A stretch of DNA of 6,922 bases, taken from contig CAJXNA010000110.1 in the NCBI GenBank assembly GCA_913056415.1, positions 1 to 6,922 of the forward strand, in the 5' to 3' direction. Position numbers and translations under genes: made by a program. This document shows positions 1 to 5,663 of this stretch, one piece after another. Numbering within the stretch: position 1 is the stretch's first letter; each line of letters opens with the position of its first letter. Source of the stretch: an uncultured Chloroflexota bacterium. GTDB lineage: Bacteria > Chloroflexota > Dehalococcoidia > SM23-28-2 > RBG-16-64-32. The notes beneath the pieces were generated by a model. It was not told the origin of the DNA, made no database searches, and saw only the letters and a list, made by a program, of their open reading frames with translations.

Positions 1-1421
1 GTGCCCCGGCCCGGGCGCGACTCGAAGGTGAACTGCGCCCCCAGGAGCTGAGCCCGCTCCTGCATGCCCAGAAGGCCGAGCTTTCCCAGCCGGGCCAGCC
101 GGCCGTCTAGCTCCGGGAGATCAAATCCAAGGCCGTTATCGGTGATGGAGAGCGTCACGTCCTCTGGGCCGAAGCTCACCTCAACGCTGACGGAGCACGG
201 GCCGGCGTGCTTCTCGACGTTGCGCAGCGCCTCCTGGGCGATCCTGAATAGCACCAGCTCCGCTTCGGCCGGCAGCCGGCGGGGGGTCCCCTCCACTTTG
301 ACCGAGGCGCTGGCCGCGCCCCTGCGGGTCATCTCGGCGGCCACCCATTCGATGGCGGGCAGCAGCCCCAGATCATCCAGGATGGACGGGCGCAGGTCAC
401 GGCTGAACCGCCGCACGCCCTCCAGTGCGGACTCGGCCAGGCTGCGCATCTCGTTCAGCTTCTCGCCCTGGGCTCCGCGGCGGGTGGCGGCGTCCAAGCC
501 GCGGCAGAGCAGGACCAGGGACTGGGCGGTATCGTCGTGCAGCTCGCGGGCGATGCGGGTGCGCTCCTCCTCCTGAGCCCGCGTCACCTCACGGACGTAG
601 GTGCGCATCTCCTCGTGACGGCGCTCCTGCTCCGTGACGTCGCGCAGGATCGCCTGCATTGCGGACTCCTCACCGTCGCTGCCCAGGGCGGTGCGGGCGG
701 CGTCCACCAGTACTGTGGAGCCGTCCTTCCTGGTCAGCACCAGGCGCAGGCGCTCATGGGGTTCCTGCTGGGAGGTGTCGATCAAGCGTCGGCGCCCCTC
801 GGCGCCGAACAGCGTCTCCACCGGCGTCCCCGGCAGTTTGGCGGGGGAATAGCCGCACATCAGGGCCGCTGCCTCGTTAGCGGCCGTGATCCGGCCGTCG
901 GCGTCACACACCAGGATGGGGTCCCCCGCATGCTCGAAGATGCTGCGGTATTTCTCCTCGGAGATGGCCAGTTCCACGCTGGTGCGTTCCGCCCGCTGCC
1001 GCTGCTCCGCCTCCAGCTTGACGCGCCAGGCCAGCACCGCGCCCACCAACAGAGTGACGGCTACCTGGCCCAGCTCTCCCGCCCAGTGGAAGTCTGACCT
1101 ATGCGATATCGCCATGCTGGGTACGGTCAGCAGGCCGGCCCATAGCGCCGTCAGCACGCCGCCTTCCCAGCCGTAGTGAAGGCTGGCGTAGACCACGGGG
1201 AGCAGGTAGAGGATCACCGGGATGTGATGGACGGTGGAGATGGAGTCATCGACGGGGAAAGCTTCCACCGTATAGTGAACGACGGTGACCGTCAGGATCA
1301 TCGCCTGGATGAGCCAGAAGCGGGCCTCATACCAGCGGCGGCGGAGGCTGGCGAGCACGGCCGCCGGACCTTGGCGCCAGGGCCAGGCCTGGGCGGCGGT
1401 AGGGGCTTGGGCGTCGCTCAT
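1..1421 (-). CDS. Membrane PAS-domain sensor histidine kinase, NarX/DegS type (HisKA_3), C-terminus cut by window edge
   Basis: This is the sensor of a two-component system. It autophosphorylates on His and passes the phosphate to the response regulator encoded just upstream. I translated 473 codons by hand from the ATG at 1421; the frame stays open to the window edge, so probably only a few C-terminal residues are missing. Residues 35-133 hold about four hydrophobic segments, a membrane sensor region. Residues 150-265 are a PAS domain (EEKYRSIFEHAGDPIL, ending ILRDVTEQE). The HisKA_3 dimerisation motif RIARELHDDTAQS puts the phospho-acceptor at His295. The ATPase domain has EALRNVEKHA (Asn401), ITDNGLGFD (428-434) and GLLGMQERA. 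The start overlaps the regulator's stop codon (ATGA), with GGAGGAG 5 nt upstream, so translation is probably coupled. The family assignment is firm. The signal is unknown: the PAS domain shows no obvious haem or flavin signature. Confidence 0.95.
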   Translation of the reverse strand, partial: MSDAQAPTAAQAWPWRQGPAAVLASLRRRWYEARFWLIQAMILTVTVVHYTVEAFPVDDSISTVHHIPVILYLLPVVYASLHYGWEGGVLTALWAGLLTVPSMAISHRSDFHWAGELGQVAVTLLVGAVLAWRVKLEAEQRQRAERTSVELAISEEKYRSIFEHAGDPILVCDADGRITAANEAAALMCGYSPAKLPGTPVETLFGAEGRRRLIDTSQQEPHERLRLVLTRKDGSTVLVDAARTALGSDGEESAMQAILRDVTEQERRHEEMRTYVREVTRAQEEERTRIARELHDDTAQSLVLLCRGLDAATRRGAQGEKLNEMRSLAESALEGVRRFSRDLRPSILDDLGLLPAIEWVAAEMTRRGAASASVKVEGTPRRLPAEAELVLFRIAQEALRNVEKHAGPCSVSVEVSFGPEDVTLSITDNGLGFDLPELDGRLARLGKLGLLGMQERAQLLGAQFTFESRPGRG

Positions 1422-2095
1422 GAGAGCTCCTCCAGCCGCAGCAGGCCACGCTGGAGGGCGGTGATGACCGCCTCCGTCCGCGAGGCCACGCCCAGCTTGC
1501 CGAAGATGTTGCTCAGGTGCACCTGCACGGTGCGGTCACTGAGGCTGAGCTCGCGGGCGATCATCTTGTTGCTGAGCCCCTTTGCCGCCATCGCCAGCAC
1601 CTCGGACTCCCGGTCGGTGAGGGGCTCAACCCCTTCCTGGCCGGCGGTCTGGCCGGCGCTGGTGTAGTGCTTGATCACCTTGGCGGCGATGGCAGGGGAC
1701 AGAACGGATTCGCCCTCGGCCACGGCCCGCACCGCCTGCACCAGCTCTTCGCCGCGCACGCTCTTCAGCAGGTAGCCCGCGGCGCCGGCGTCCAGGAGCG
1801 CGAAGATGTACTGGTCGTCGTCGTAGGCGGTGAGGATGAGGACGCTGGTGGCAGGCGATTGCTGCTTGATCAGGCGGGTGGCCTCGATGCCGTTCAGTTT
1901 GGGCATGGCGATGTCCATCAGCACCACGTTTGGCTGGAGCCGGGAGACCATCGCAACCGCCTCCTCACCGTCTTCTGCCTCCCCCACCACCTCAAGGCCC
2001 GGATGGTCCTCCAGAATCTGCCGCGTCCCCTCGCGCACCAGGGCGTGGTCATCAGCGATGACGATCCTTATTGGTTTGCCCGTATCCGTTCCCAC
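1418..2095 (-). CDS. NarL/LuxR-family two-component response regulator
   Basis: A 225-residue DNA-binding response regulator, the usual length for the NarL/FixJ family. The receiver spans about residues 9-125: acidic pocket Asp15-Asp16, phospho-acceptor Asp61 in VVLMDIAMP, switch Thr89 in ILTAYDDD and Lys111 in YLLKS. The LuxR-type helix-turn-helix spans about 157-220 and is canonical (LTDRESEVLAMAAKGLSNK, then IARELSLSDRTVQVHLSNIF). All phosphotransfer residues are present, so it should be driven by the kinase that follows with a 4-nt overlap. The start is GTG. A stop codon (TAG) lies in frame two codons upstream, and no other start codon precedes the receiver core. The AGGAGG at 2112-2117 lies 16 nt away, too far for normal initiation, while a -10-like motif ends 6 nt before the start, suggesting a leaderless transcript. 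It diverges from the cupredoxin gene, a likely target. Confidence 0.96.
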   Translation of the reverse strand: MGTDTGKPIRIVIADDHALVREGTRQILEDHPGLEVVGEAEDGEEAVAMVSRLQPNVVLMDIAMPKLNGIEATRLIKQQSPATSVLILTAYDDDQYIFALLDAGAAGYLLKSVRGEELVQAVRAVAEGESVLSPAIAAKVIKHYTSAGQTAGQEGVEPLTDRESEVLAMAAKGLSNKMIARELSLSDRTVQVHLSNIFGKLGVASRTEAVITALQRGLLRLEELS

Positions 2096-2101
2096 AGCCT
2101 A

Positions 2102-2110
2102 ATTCTATCA
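2102..2110 (-). promoter_or_regulatory. Candidate extended -10 promoter giving a leaderless mRNA for the response regulator
   Basis: The minus strand reads TGATAGAAT, an extended -10 (TGn) followed by TAGAAT, five of six matches to TATAAT. Six nucleotides (TAGGCT) separate it from the GTG start, so transcription would begin at or within a base of the start codon. No good -35 is visible, as is usual for extended -10 promoters. The motif is seen directly; promoter activity is inferred. Confidence 0.5.
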
Positions 2111-2134
2111 GCCTCCTTCCTTGGGCGACCGTCT

Positions 2135-2152
2135 CTAAGCAATTTTGCTTAG
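2135..2152. promoter_or_regulatory. Perfect 8-2-8 inverted repeat, candidate operator for the NarL-type regulator
   Basis: CTAAGCAA-TT-TTGCTTAG is a perfect dyad between the divergent response-regulator and cupredoxin genes. Counted as 7-2-7 (TAAGCAA-TT-TTGCTTA) it has the spacing known for NarL heptamer pairs, although the bases differ from the E. coli consensus TACYYMT. Its centre is about 48 bp upstream of the inferred start of the regulator transcript, a position suited to autoactivation, and about 100 bp before the cupredoxin start. It is AT-rich in a GC-rich background. As RNA it would be a weak hairpin with no T tract, so a terminator is less likely. Confidence 0.5.
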
Positions 2153-2190
2153 TTGCACTACGCCATCGCCTGGATCAAAGGAGGAACGAA

Positions 2191-2256
2191 TTGGGAAACA
2201 ATGGGGACAGGAAGAAAACGAAGAAAACATGGAATGAGGTGCGACATGAGGATTGA
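2191..2256 (+). CDS. Possible 21-residue leader peptide overlapping the cupredoxin start
   Basis: A TTG codon at 2191 sits 5 nt after a near-perfect Shine-Dalgarno (AAAGGAGG, 2178-2185) and opens a 21-codon frame ending in TGA at 2254-2256. The peptide is basic (DRKKTKKTW near the middle) with an acidic end, and its stop lies 8 nt inside the cupredoxin frame, which starts at 2246. This arrangement would allow translational coupling. There is no homology evidence. The same Shine-Dalgarno could instead serve a longer cupredoxin form starting at the ATG at 2201, though at a spacing of about 15 nt. Treat as a hypothesis. Confidence 0.2.
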   Translation: MGNNGDRKKTKKTWNEVRHED

Positions 2257-2827
2257 TGTAACGAAAATCCTGTGGGCTACAGCGGTTGGCCTGTTGGTGG
2301 TGGGCCTGGCCGTGCTCGTCTGGGATCCTTCCTCGAGTGGGAGCGACGGCGCCGCAGGCCATAGCGATGGTGGGATCGTGGATAGCGGCGACGAGCTGGT
2401 CATCACAATGCGCACTGAGGATTTCAAGTTCGTTCCAGATTCCGTCACCATCAAGGTGGGGCAGACGGTGCGGCTGCGTCTGGACAACCACGATCCGGTT
2501 CTACACGACTACACCACAGATGAGGCTGAGTTCATCGTCTTGGAGGCGAGCGGGGCCGCGCACGGTGACCACGAAGCGGTAGCGACGTCTCACGATGACG
2601 ACGACGGGGTGGTGGCGTCCCACGATGACGACGACCAGGACATGGACGACCACGACATGGACCCCGAGGCGCAGGTAAGCCTCCAGCCGCTCCACATCGC
2701 GGCCGAAGGCAATGAGCACGGGGAGTTGGTCTTCGTGGCGACTGAGCCCGGCGAGTACGTCTTCTACTGCTCGGTCCCGGGCCACAGGGAAGCCGGGATG
2801 GTGGGCACGATCATCATCGAAGAGTAG
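2246..2827 (+). CDS. Membrane-anchored cupredoxin (type I copper protein) with His/Asp-rich insertion
   Basis: A 193-residue blue-copper electron-transfer or copper-handling protein, predicted to sit outside the cytoplasmic membrane. Residues 8-26 form one uncleaved-looking hydrophobic anchor (ILWATAVGLLVVGLAVLVW) after a short basic start, followed by a Ser/Gly/Asp linker. The cupredoxin fold runs from about 50 to 193. The copper ligands are visible: His87 (NHDPVLHDY), then Cys175, His180 and Met185 in YCSVPGHREAGM, the C-x4-H-x4-M spacing of plastocyanin-like proteins. Between the first ligand and the last strands, residues 106-141 are an acidic, His-rich insertion with five His and two SHDDDD copies ten residues apart; such sequence could bind extra metal ions (inference). 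I chose ATG 2246 because GAGG lies 6 nt upstream; ATG 2234 and 2201 and TTG 2153 are in-frame alternatives. The family is sure; the partner is unknown. Divergence from the two-component operon suggests co-regulation. Confidence 0.92.
   Translation: MRIDVTKILWATAVGLLVVGLAVLVWDPSSSGSDGAAGHSDGGIVDSGDELVITMRTEDFKFVPDSVTIKVGQTVRLRLDNHDPVLHDYTTDEAEFIVLEASGAAHGDHEAVATSHDDDDGVVASHDDDDQDMDDHDMDPEAQVSLQPLHIAAEGNEHGELVFVATEPGEYVFYCSVPGHREAGMVGTIIIEE
2586..2635 (+). repeat. Two-copy 20-bp direct repeat inside the cupredoxin gene
   Basis: CGTCYCACGATGACGACGAC occurs at 2586-2605 and 2616-2635 with one difference (T/C), exactly 30 bp apart. The last 15 bases are identical. The repeats are in frame and encode the SHDDDD units of the metal-ligand-rich insertion, so the segment probably grew by in-frame duplication. 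Confidence 0.85.
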
Positions 2828-2847
2828 GCCTCTCTTTAGGACTCGGC

Positions 2848-2884
2848 CGGTAGGGGCATCGAGAGATGCCCCTACCGCTCTTTT
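2848..2884 (+). terminator. Rho-independent terminator after the cupredoxin gene
   Basis: A perfect 13-bp stem (CGGTAGGGGCATC / GATGCCCCTACCG) closes a GAGA tetraloop of the GNRA type and is followed by CTCTTTT. It begins 20 nt after the cupredoxin stop. The T tract follows on the plus strand, fitting termination of the cupredoxin transcript. The highly regular GTAGGGGC palindrome might also be a copy of a dispersed repeat; only this copy is in the window. Confidence 0.8.
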
Positions 2885-2973
2885 CGTCCGCGGGCGGCGG
2901 GTGTACAGCGCTCCTAAGCGGCAACCTTCCGGTCCTCAGCGTGCCGGCTCGCCACAGGTGGAGCCGTGCGCTA

Positions 2974-2996
2974 TCCTGTCCCGAAGAGACAGGAGG
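2974..2996 (+). promoter_or_regulatory. Stem-loop overlapping the epoxide hydrolase Shine-Dalgarno
   Basis: TCCTGTC (2974-2980) pairs perfectly with GACAGGA (2988-2994) around a 7-nt loop. The ribosome binding site AGGAGG (2991-2996) lies 5 nt before the ATG at 3002, so its first four bases are inside the stem. Folding would partly hide the site and could modulate translation. The pairing is seen; a regulatory role is inferred and the stem is short. Confidence 0.4.
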
Positions 2997-3001
2997 AGAG
3001 T

Positions 3002-3883
3002 ATGCCCGTGGAGAGCTGGCGCCACCGCACGGTAGAGAGCAATGGAATACGGCTGCATCTGGTGGAGGAGGGGGATGGGTTCCCGGTGGTGTTCTGTCAC
3101 GGCTTTCCTGAGCTGTGGTACTCCTGGCGGCACCAGATACCGGCGCTGGCCGCCGCCGGGCTGCGGCCGATAGCCCTCGACCTCCGCGGCTACGGCGAAA
3201 CGGACAAACCTGAGGCGCTCCAGGAGTACGACATCCAGCACCTCGTCGGCGATCTGATCGGTGTGTTGGACGCTCTCAAACTGGATAAGGCTGTGCTCGT
3301 CGGTCACGACTGGGGCAGCTTCGTGGTCTGGAGCGCGGCGGTCATGCATCCGGAGAGGGTGGAGAGGGTGGTCAGCCTCAACGTGCCCTACCGCGGGCGG
3401 TCGGTAGTCTTCCCCCCGACGAGCGTACTCAAGAAGATTGGCAATCGCTTCGCCTACATCCTCTTCTTCCAGGAGCAGGGCCGCGCTGAGGCCAGCTTCT
3501 CCTCCGACCTCACGGTCGCTCTCCGTCGCTTCTACGATGGCGCTGCCGCCGATCCTGCGTTCCTATCGCAGGAGGAGTTCCAGGTGTACCTGGAAGCGTT
3601 CCGCAAGGGTGGGATGAGCGGCCCTCTCAACTTCTACCGTAACATAGACCGGAACTGGGAGACCACGAGCAACCTGGCTGACCGGGTTGTGGAGTGCCCA
3701 TGCCTCGTTGTGCTGGCGGACAAGGACCCCGTCCTCCGTCCGGAGTTCGCCGAAGGGATGGAGCGCTGGCTGCCGCGCCTTCGTAAGGAGATCGTCAGCG
3801 ACTGCGGCCACTGGACGCAACAGGAGAAGCCGGAGGAGGTGAACCGGCTGTTGCTGGATTTCCTGTCGGACCTGGCCGGCTAG
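3002..3883 (+). CDS. Epoxide hydrolase, alpha/beta-hydrolase fold
   Basis: A 293-residue soluble enzyme that should open epoxides to diols through a covalent ester intermediate. Every residue expected from the mammalian soluble epoxide hydrolase catalytic domain can be placed: oxyanion motif HGFPE (33-37), nucleophile Asp103 in VGHDWGS, lid tyrosines Tyr152 (in FAYILFFQE) and Tyr212 (in GPLNFYRN), acid Asp242 in ADKDPVL and base His270 in DCGHWTQ. This separates it from haloalkane dehalogenases, which lack the tyrosine pair, and from Ser-nucleophile esterases. No signal peptide is seen. The ATG at 3002 is preceded by AGGAGG at 5 nt; the frame extends upstream to a GTG at 2966, but without comparable support. 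The physiological substrate (fatty-acid epoxide, xenobiotic or other) cannot be told. It stands alone between a terminator and a convergent gene, so it is probably monocistronic. Confidence 0.93.
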   Translation: MPVESWRHRTVESNGIRLHLVEEGDGFPVVFCHGFPELWYSWRHQIPALAAAGLRPIALDLRGYGETDKPEALQEYDIQHLVGDLIGVLDALKLDKAVLVGHDWGSFVVWSAAVMHPERVERVVSLNVPYRGRSVVFPPTSVLKKIGNRFAYILFFQEQGRAEASFSSDLTVALRRFYDGAAADPAFLSQEEFQVYLEAFRKGGMSGPLNFYRNIDRNWETTSNLADRVVECPCLVVLADKDPVLRPEFAEGMERWLPRLRKEIVSDCGHWTQQEKPEEVNRLLLDFLSDLAG

Positions 3884-3887
3884 CGTC

Positions 3888-5642
3888 TTAGATTGGGGCG
3901 ATCGCTGCGGCCGTCGCGCCTTCCGGCGCCGCTATGACCCGGCCGAACGCTTTCACCAGCTCAGGATCGAGCTGCGCACCGGCGACACGCTGTAGCTCCG
4001 CATACGCCTCGGTGCGGGGAAGGCTCTTACGGTAGGGACGGTTGAGGGTCATGGCTGAGAAGGCGTCAGAAAGGGCCAGTAGGCGCGCCAGGAAGGGGAT
4101 CTCCTCCCCTTGCAGGCCGTCCGGGTAGCCGCTGCCGTCAAAGTGCTCGTGGTGGTGGCGAGCGATCTTCCTCACCTCTTCCGCGTTGGGTACATCTACG
4201 ATAAGGTTCTCGGCTATAGAGACGTGGTGCTTAATGACGGCGAACTCCTCCCTGGTGAGCCGGCCGGGCTTGCGGAGGATATCGTCAGGGATGCAGATCT
4301 TGCCGACATCGTGGAGAAGCGCGGCGAGACGGAGGGTCCGCTGAGCGGAGGGTGAGAGGCCGATCTCTTGGGCCAGCGTCACAGCGTACTCGGCGGTGCT
4401 CTCGCAGTGAGCGCGGGTGTAGTGGTCTTTGCTGTCAATAGAGGTCAACAGGCCGTCCAGAAGGCCGAAGATACCCAGCTCCGAGCTCCGCTCCCGGCCG
4501 CGATGATCGCCGTCCGCGGCGCGTGAGCGGGAGCGCTTTTTCTGGTAGAGGCGGGCGTCGGCCAGCGCCAGGAGCTCCTGCCGCTGTTGACCGTCCTCGG
4601 GGAAGGCGGCGAGACCCAAGGAGACGGCGATCGGCACCGACTGTCCTGTGGGCGTCTTGAAGGCATAGTTGGTGAGCCAGTCCTGGAATGCCTGGGCAAA
4701 CGCGCGTGCCTCCTCACCCGAGTGACCGGGGAGGACGACGATGAACTCATCGCCGCCGAACCGGCCCACGATACCCTCTCCGTCCGCCATCAGTTTGAGC
4801 TGGTCGGCGATGTGTTGGAGAACACGGTCGCCGACGAAGTGGCCGTAGGTATCGTTGAACGCCTTGAAATTATCTACGTCCATGAGGAGCATGGCGAAAG
4901 GGCGCTCGCGAGCGGCCTCAGCACTGACCAGTCGCTGTAAGCAGACCTGCATGTAGCGATGGTTGAACAGGCCGGTGACGAAATCCAGATCGGCCTGCTC
5001 GCGCATCTCTTCGTAGCGACGAGCGCGCTGAAGGGCGCCGGTAATCTCTAAGGTCAGCTGGGCGAGAAGCTCCCATCGGTCCCGCCCCCAGGGCTCAGGG
5101 CCGGAGTAGATCTCCAACACGCCCTCGCGCTGGGAGCCGCCGAGGGGCAGGTATAGCGTGAAGCCTTTGGCGGGAGCGTCCTCTATGTTGAGCGGCTGAG
5201 GACGCTGGTCACGTGAATCGTTGAGAAGGATGAGGGGCGCCGTGCCGCGGCCTGCGGCCCGCGCGAGGATGATGCGGTGGGCCTCAGGCAGGAGCGCGGG
5301 CGCTCCAGGACGGCCGTCTTTCGGGAATGAGAGCCAGGGCGCCTCCGGCTCGCCTTCACTGTCCGGCCGCCAGAAGACGGCGCGGTCGCTGTCCATATAC
5401 CGGACGAAGAACTCAGTCGCTGCGCGCACGACGCTGCGACGCTTCGTCTTCTGGGCCAGAAGGAAGGTGAGGCGGTTGAGCAGCCGGAGCTGCTCCGCGC
5501 GGCAGGCCAGTTCGTCGATCTTCGCCTGCATCTCTAGGCGCGCGCGGCGGGCCTTTACGACGGCCAGCAAGGCGAATAGAAGGAGCAATATCAGAGCGGT
5601 GCCACCCGCAGCGGTTACGGCGGTGAACTCCGGCGTTGTCAT
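3888..5642 (-). CDS. Membrane GAF-GGDEF-HD-GYP protein, bifunctional cyclic di-GMP synthase/phosphodiesterase
   Basis: A 584-residue protein carrying both the making and breaking domains for cyclic di-GMP. In order: one transmembrane helix (about 14-30), a short charged coiled-coil-like stretch (31-55), a GAF-like sensor domain (about 55-205), a GGDEF domain (about 215-370) and an HD-GYP domain (about 390-570). The synthase motif is intact (RFGGDEF, 296-300, with Asp255 in MDVDNFK). The inhibitory RxxD site is absent: DGEG stands at the expected place, so product feedback through that site is unlikely. The phosphodiesterase motifs are intact: His444-Asp445 in LLHDVGK, HH at 472-473, HHHEHFDGSGYPDG (496-509) and SDAF (525-528). 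The ATG at 5642 has only a modest Shine-Dalgarno (GGGAAG, 6 nt). The gene follows the sigma-factor gene by 21 nt, so they are probably co-transcribed. Which activity dominates cannot be read from sequence. Confidence 0.94.
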   Translation of the reverse strand: MTTPEFTAVTAAGGTALILLLLFALLAVVKARRARLEMQAKIDELACRAEQLRLLNRLTFLLAQKTKRRSVVRAATEFFVRYMDSDRAVFWRPDSEGEPEAPWLSFPKDGRPGAPALLPEAHRIILARAAGRGTAPLILLNDSRDQRPQPLNIEDAPAKGFTLYLPLGGSQREGVLEIYSGPEPWGRDRWELLAQLTLEITGALQRARRYEEMREQADLDFVTGLFNHRYMQVCLQRLVSAEAARERPFAMLLMDVDNFKAFNDTYGHFVGDRVLQHIADQLKLMADGEGIVGRFGGDEFIVVLPGHSGEEARAFAQAFQDWLTNYAFKTPTGQSVPIAVSLGLAAFPEDGQQRQELLALADARLYQKKRSRSRAADGDHRGRERSSELGIFGLLDGLLTSIDSKDHYTRAHCESTAEYAVTLAQEIGLSPSAQRTLRLAALLHDVGKICIPDDILRKPGRLTREEFAVIKHHVSIAENLIVDVPNAEEVRKIARHHHEHFDGSGYPDGLQGEEIPFLARLLALSDAFSAMTLNRPYRKSLPRTEAYAELQRVAGAQLDPELVKAFGRVIAAPEGATAAAIAPI

Positions 5643-5663
5643 GTTGCGCTTCCCGGGAGGAGA

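Larger units (their letters stand above)
2096..2245. other. Divergent intergenic regulatory region
   Basis: These 150 bp between the two-component system and the cupredoxin gene are markedly more AT-rich than the flanking genes. They hold the extended -10 (2102-2110) and the dyad (2135-2152). They also hold a strong Shine-Dalgarno AAAGGAGG (2178-2185) that does not fit the best cupredoxin start, and a purine-rich stretch from about 2200 to 2232. No convincing -35/-10 pair for the plus-strand gene was found. Confidence 0.6.
2828..3001. other. Intergenic region between cupredoxin and epoxide hydrolase genes
   Basis: These 174 bp hold the terminator (2848-2884), an unremarkable GC-rich stretch from 2885 to about 2970, and the stem-loop and ribosome binding site of the next gene (2974-2996). 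No clear -35/-10 pair could be picked out for the hydrolase, although the strong terminator implies that it has its own promoter here. Confidence 0.6.

Noticed and set aside
64..1176. Long plus-strand open frames opposite the histidine kinase (for example 64-576, 537-1097, 886-1176)
   Set aside because: They are antisense to a clear kinase reading frame; their Arg/Ser/Pro/Ala-rich translations show no domain, as expected in GC-rich DNA.
1517..2152. 211-codon plus-strand open frame opposite the response regulator
   Set aside because: It is antisense to a canonical NarL-type regulator, has no motifs and has a low-complexity His/Gly/Val-rich translation.
2151..2175. Sigma-70 type -35 (TTGATC on the minus strand) with a -10 at 17 bp for the response regulator
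   Set aside because: The hexamer at the right spacing (CAACTA) matches the -10 consensus poorly; the extended -10 at 2102-2110 is a much better candidate.
2586..2635. CRISPR-like or tandem regulatory array
   Set aside because: There are only two copies, in frame within a coding sequence and explained by a duplicated SHDDDD peptide unit.
2135..2785. Minus-strand open frames opposite the cupredoxin gene
   Set aside because: The cupredoxin frame carries all four copper ligands; the opposite frames are motif-free shadows, including a Val/His-rich one created by the GAC/GAT repeats.
2966..3001. Earlier GTG start for the epoxide hydrolase
   Set aside because: The ATG at 3002 has AGGAGG at 5 nt, and the added residues would lie outside the family's usual start; the region also forms the leader stem-loop.
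4445..4940. Open frames on both strands inside the GGDEF-HD-GYP gene (4445-4750 minus, 4587-4940 plus)
   Set aside because: The GGDEF motif and flanking conserved residues are in the long minus-strand frame; these are shadows.
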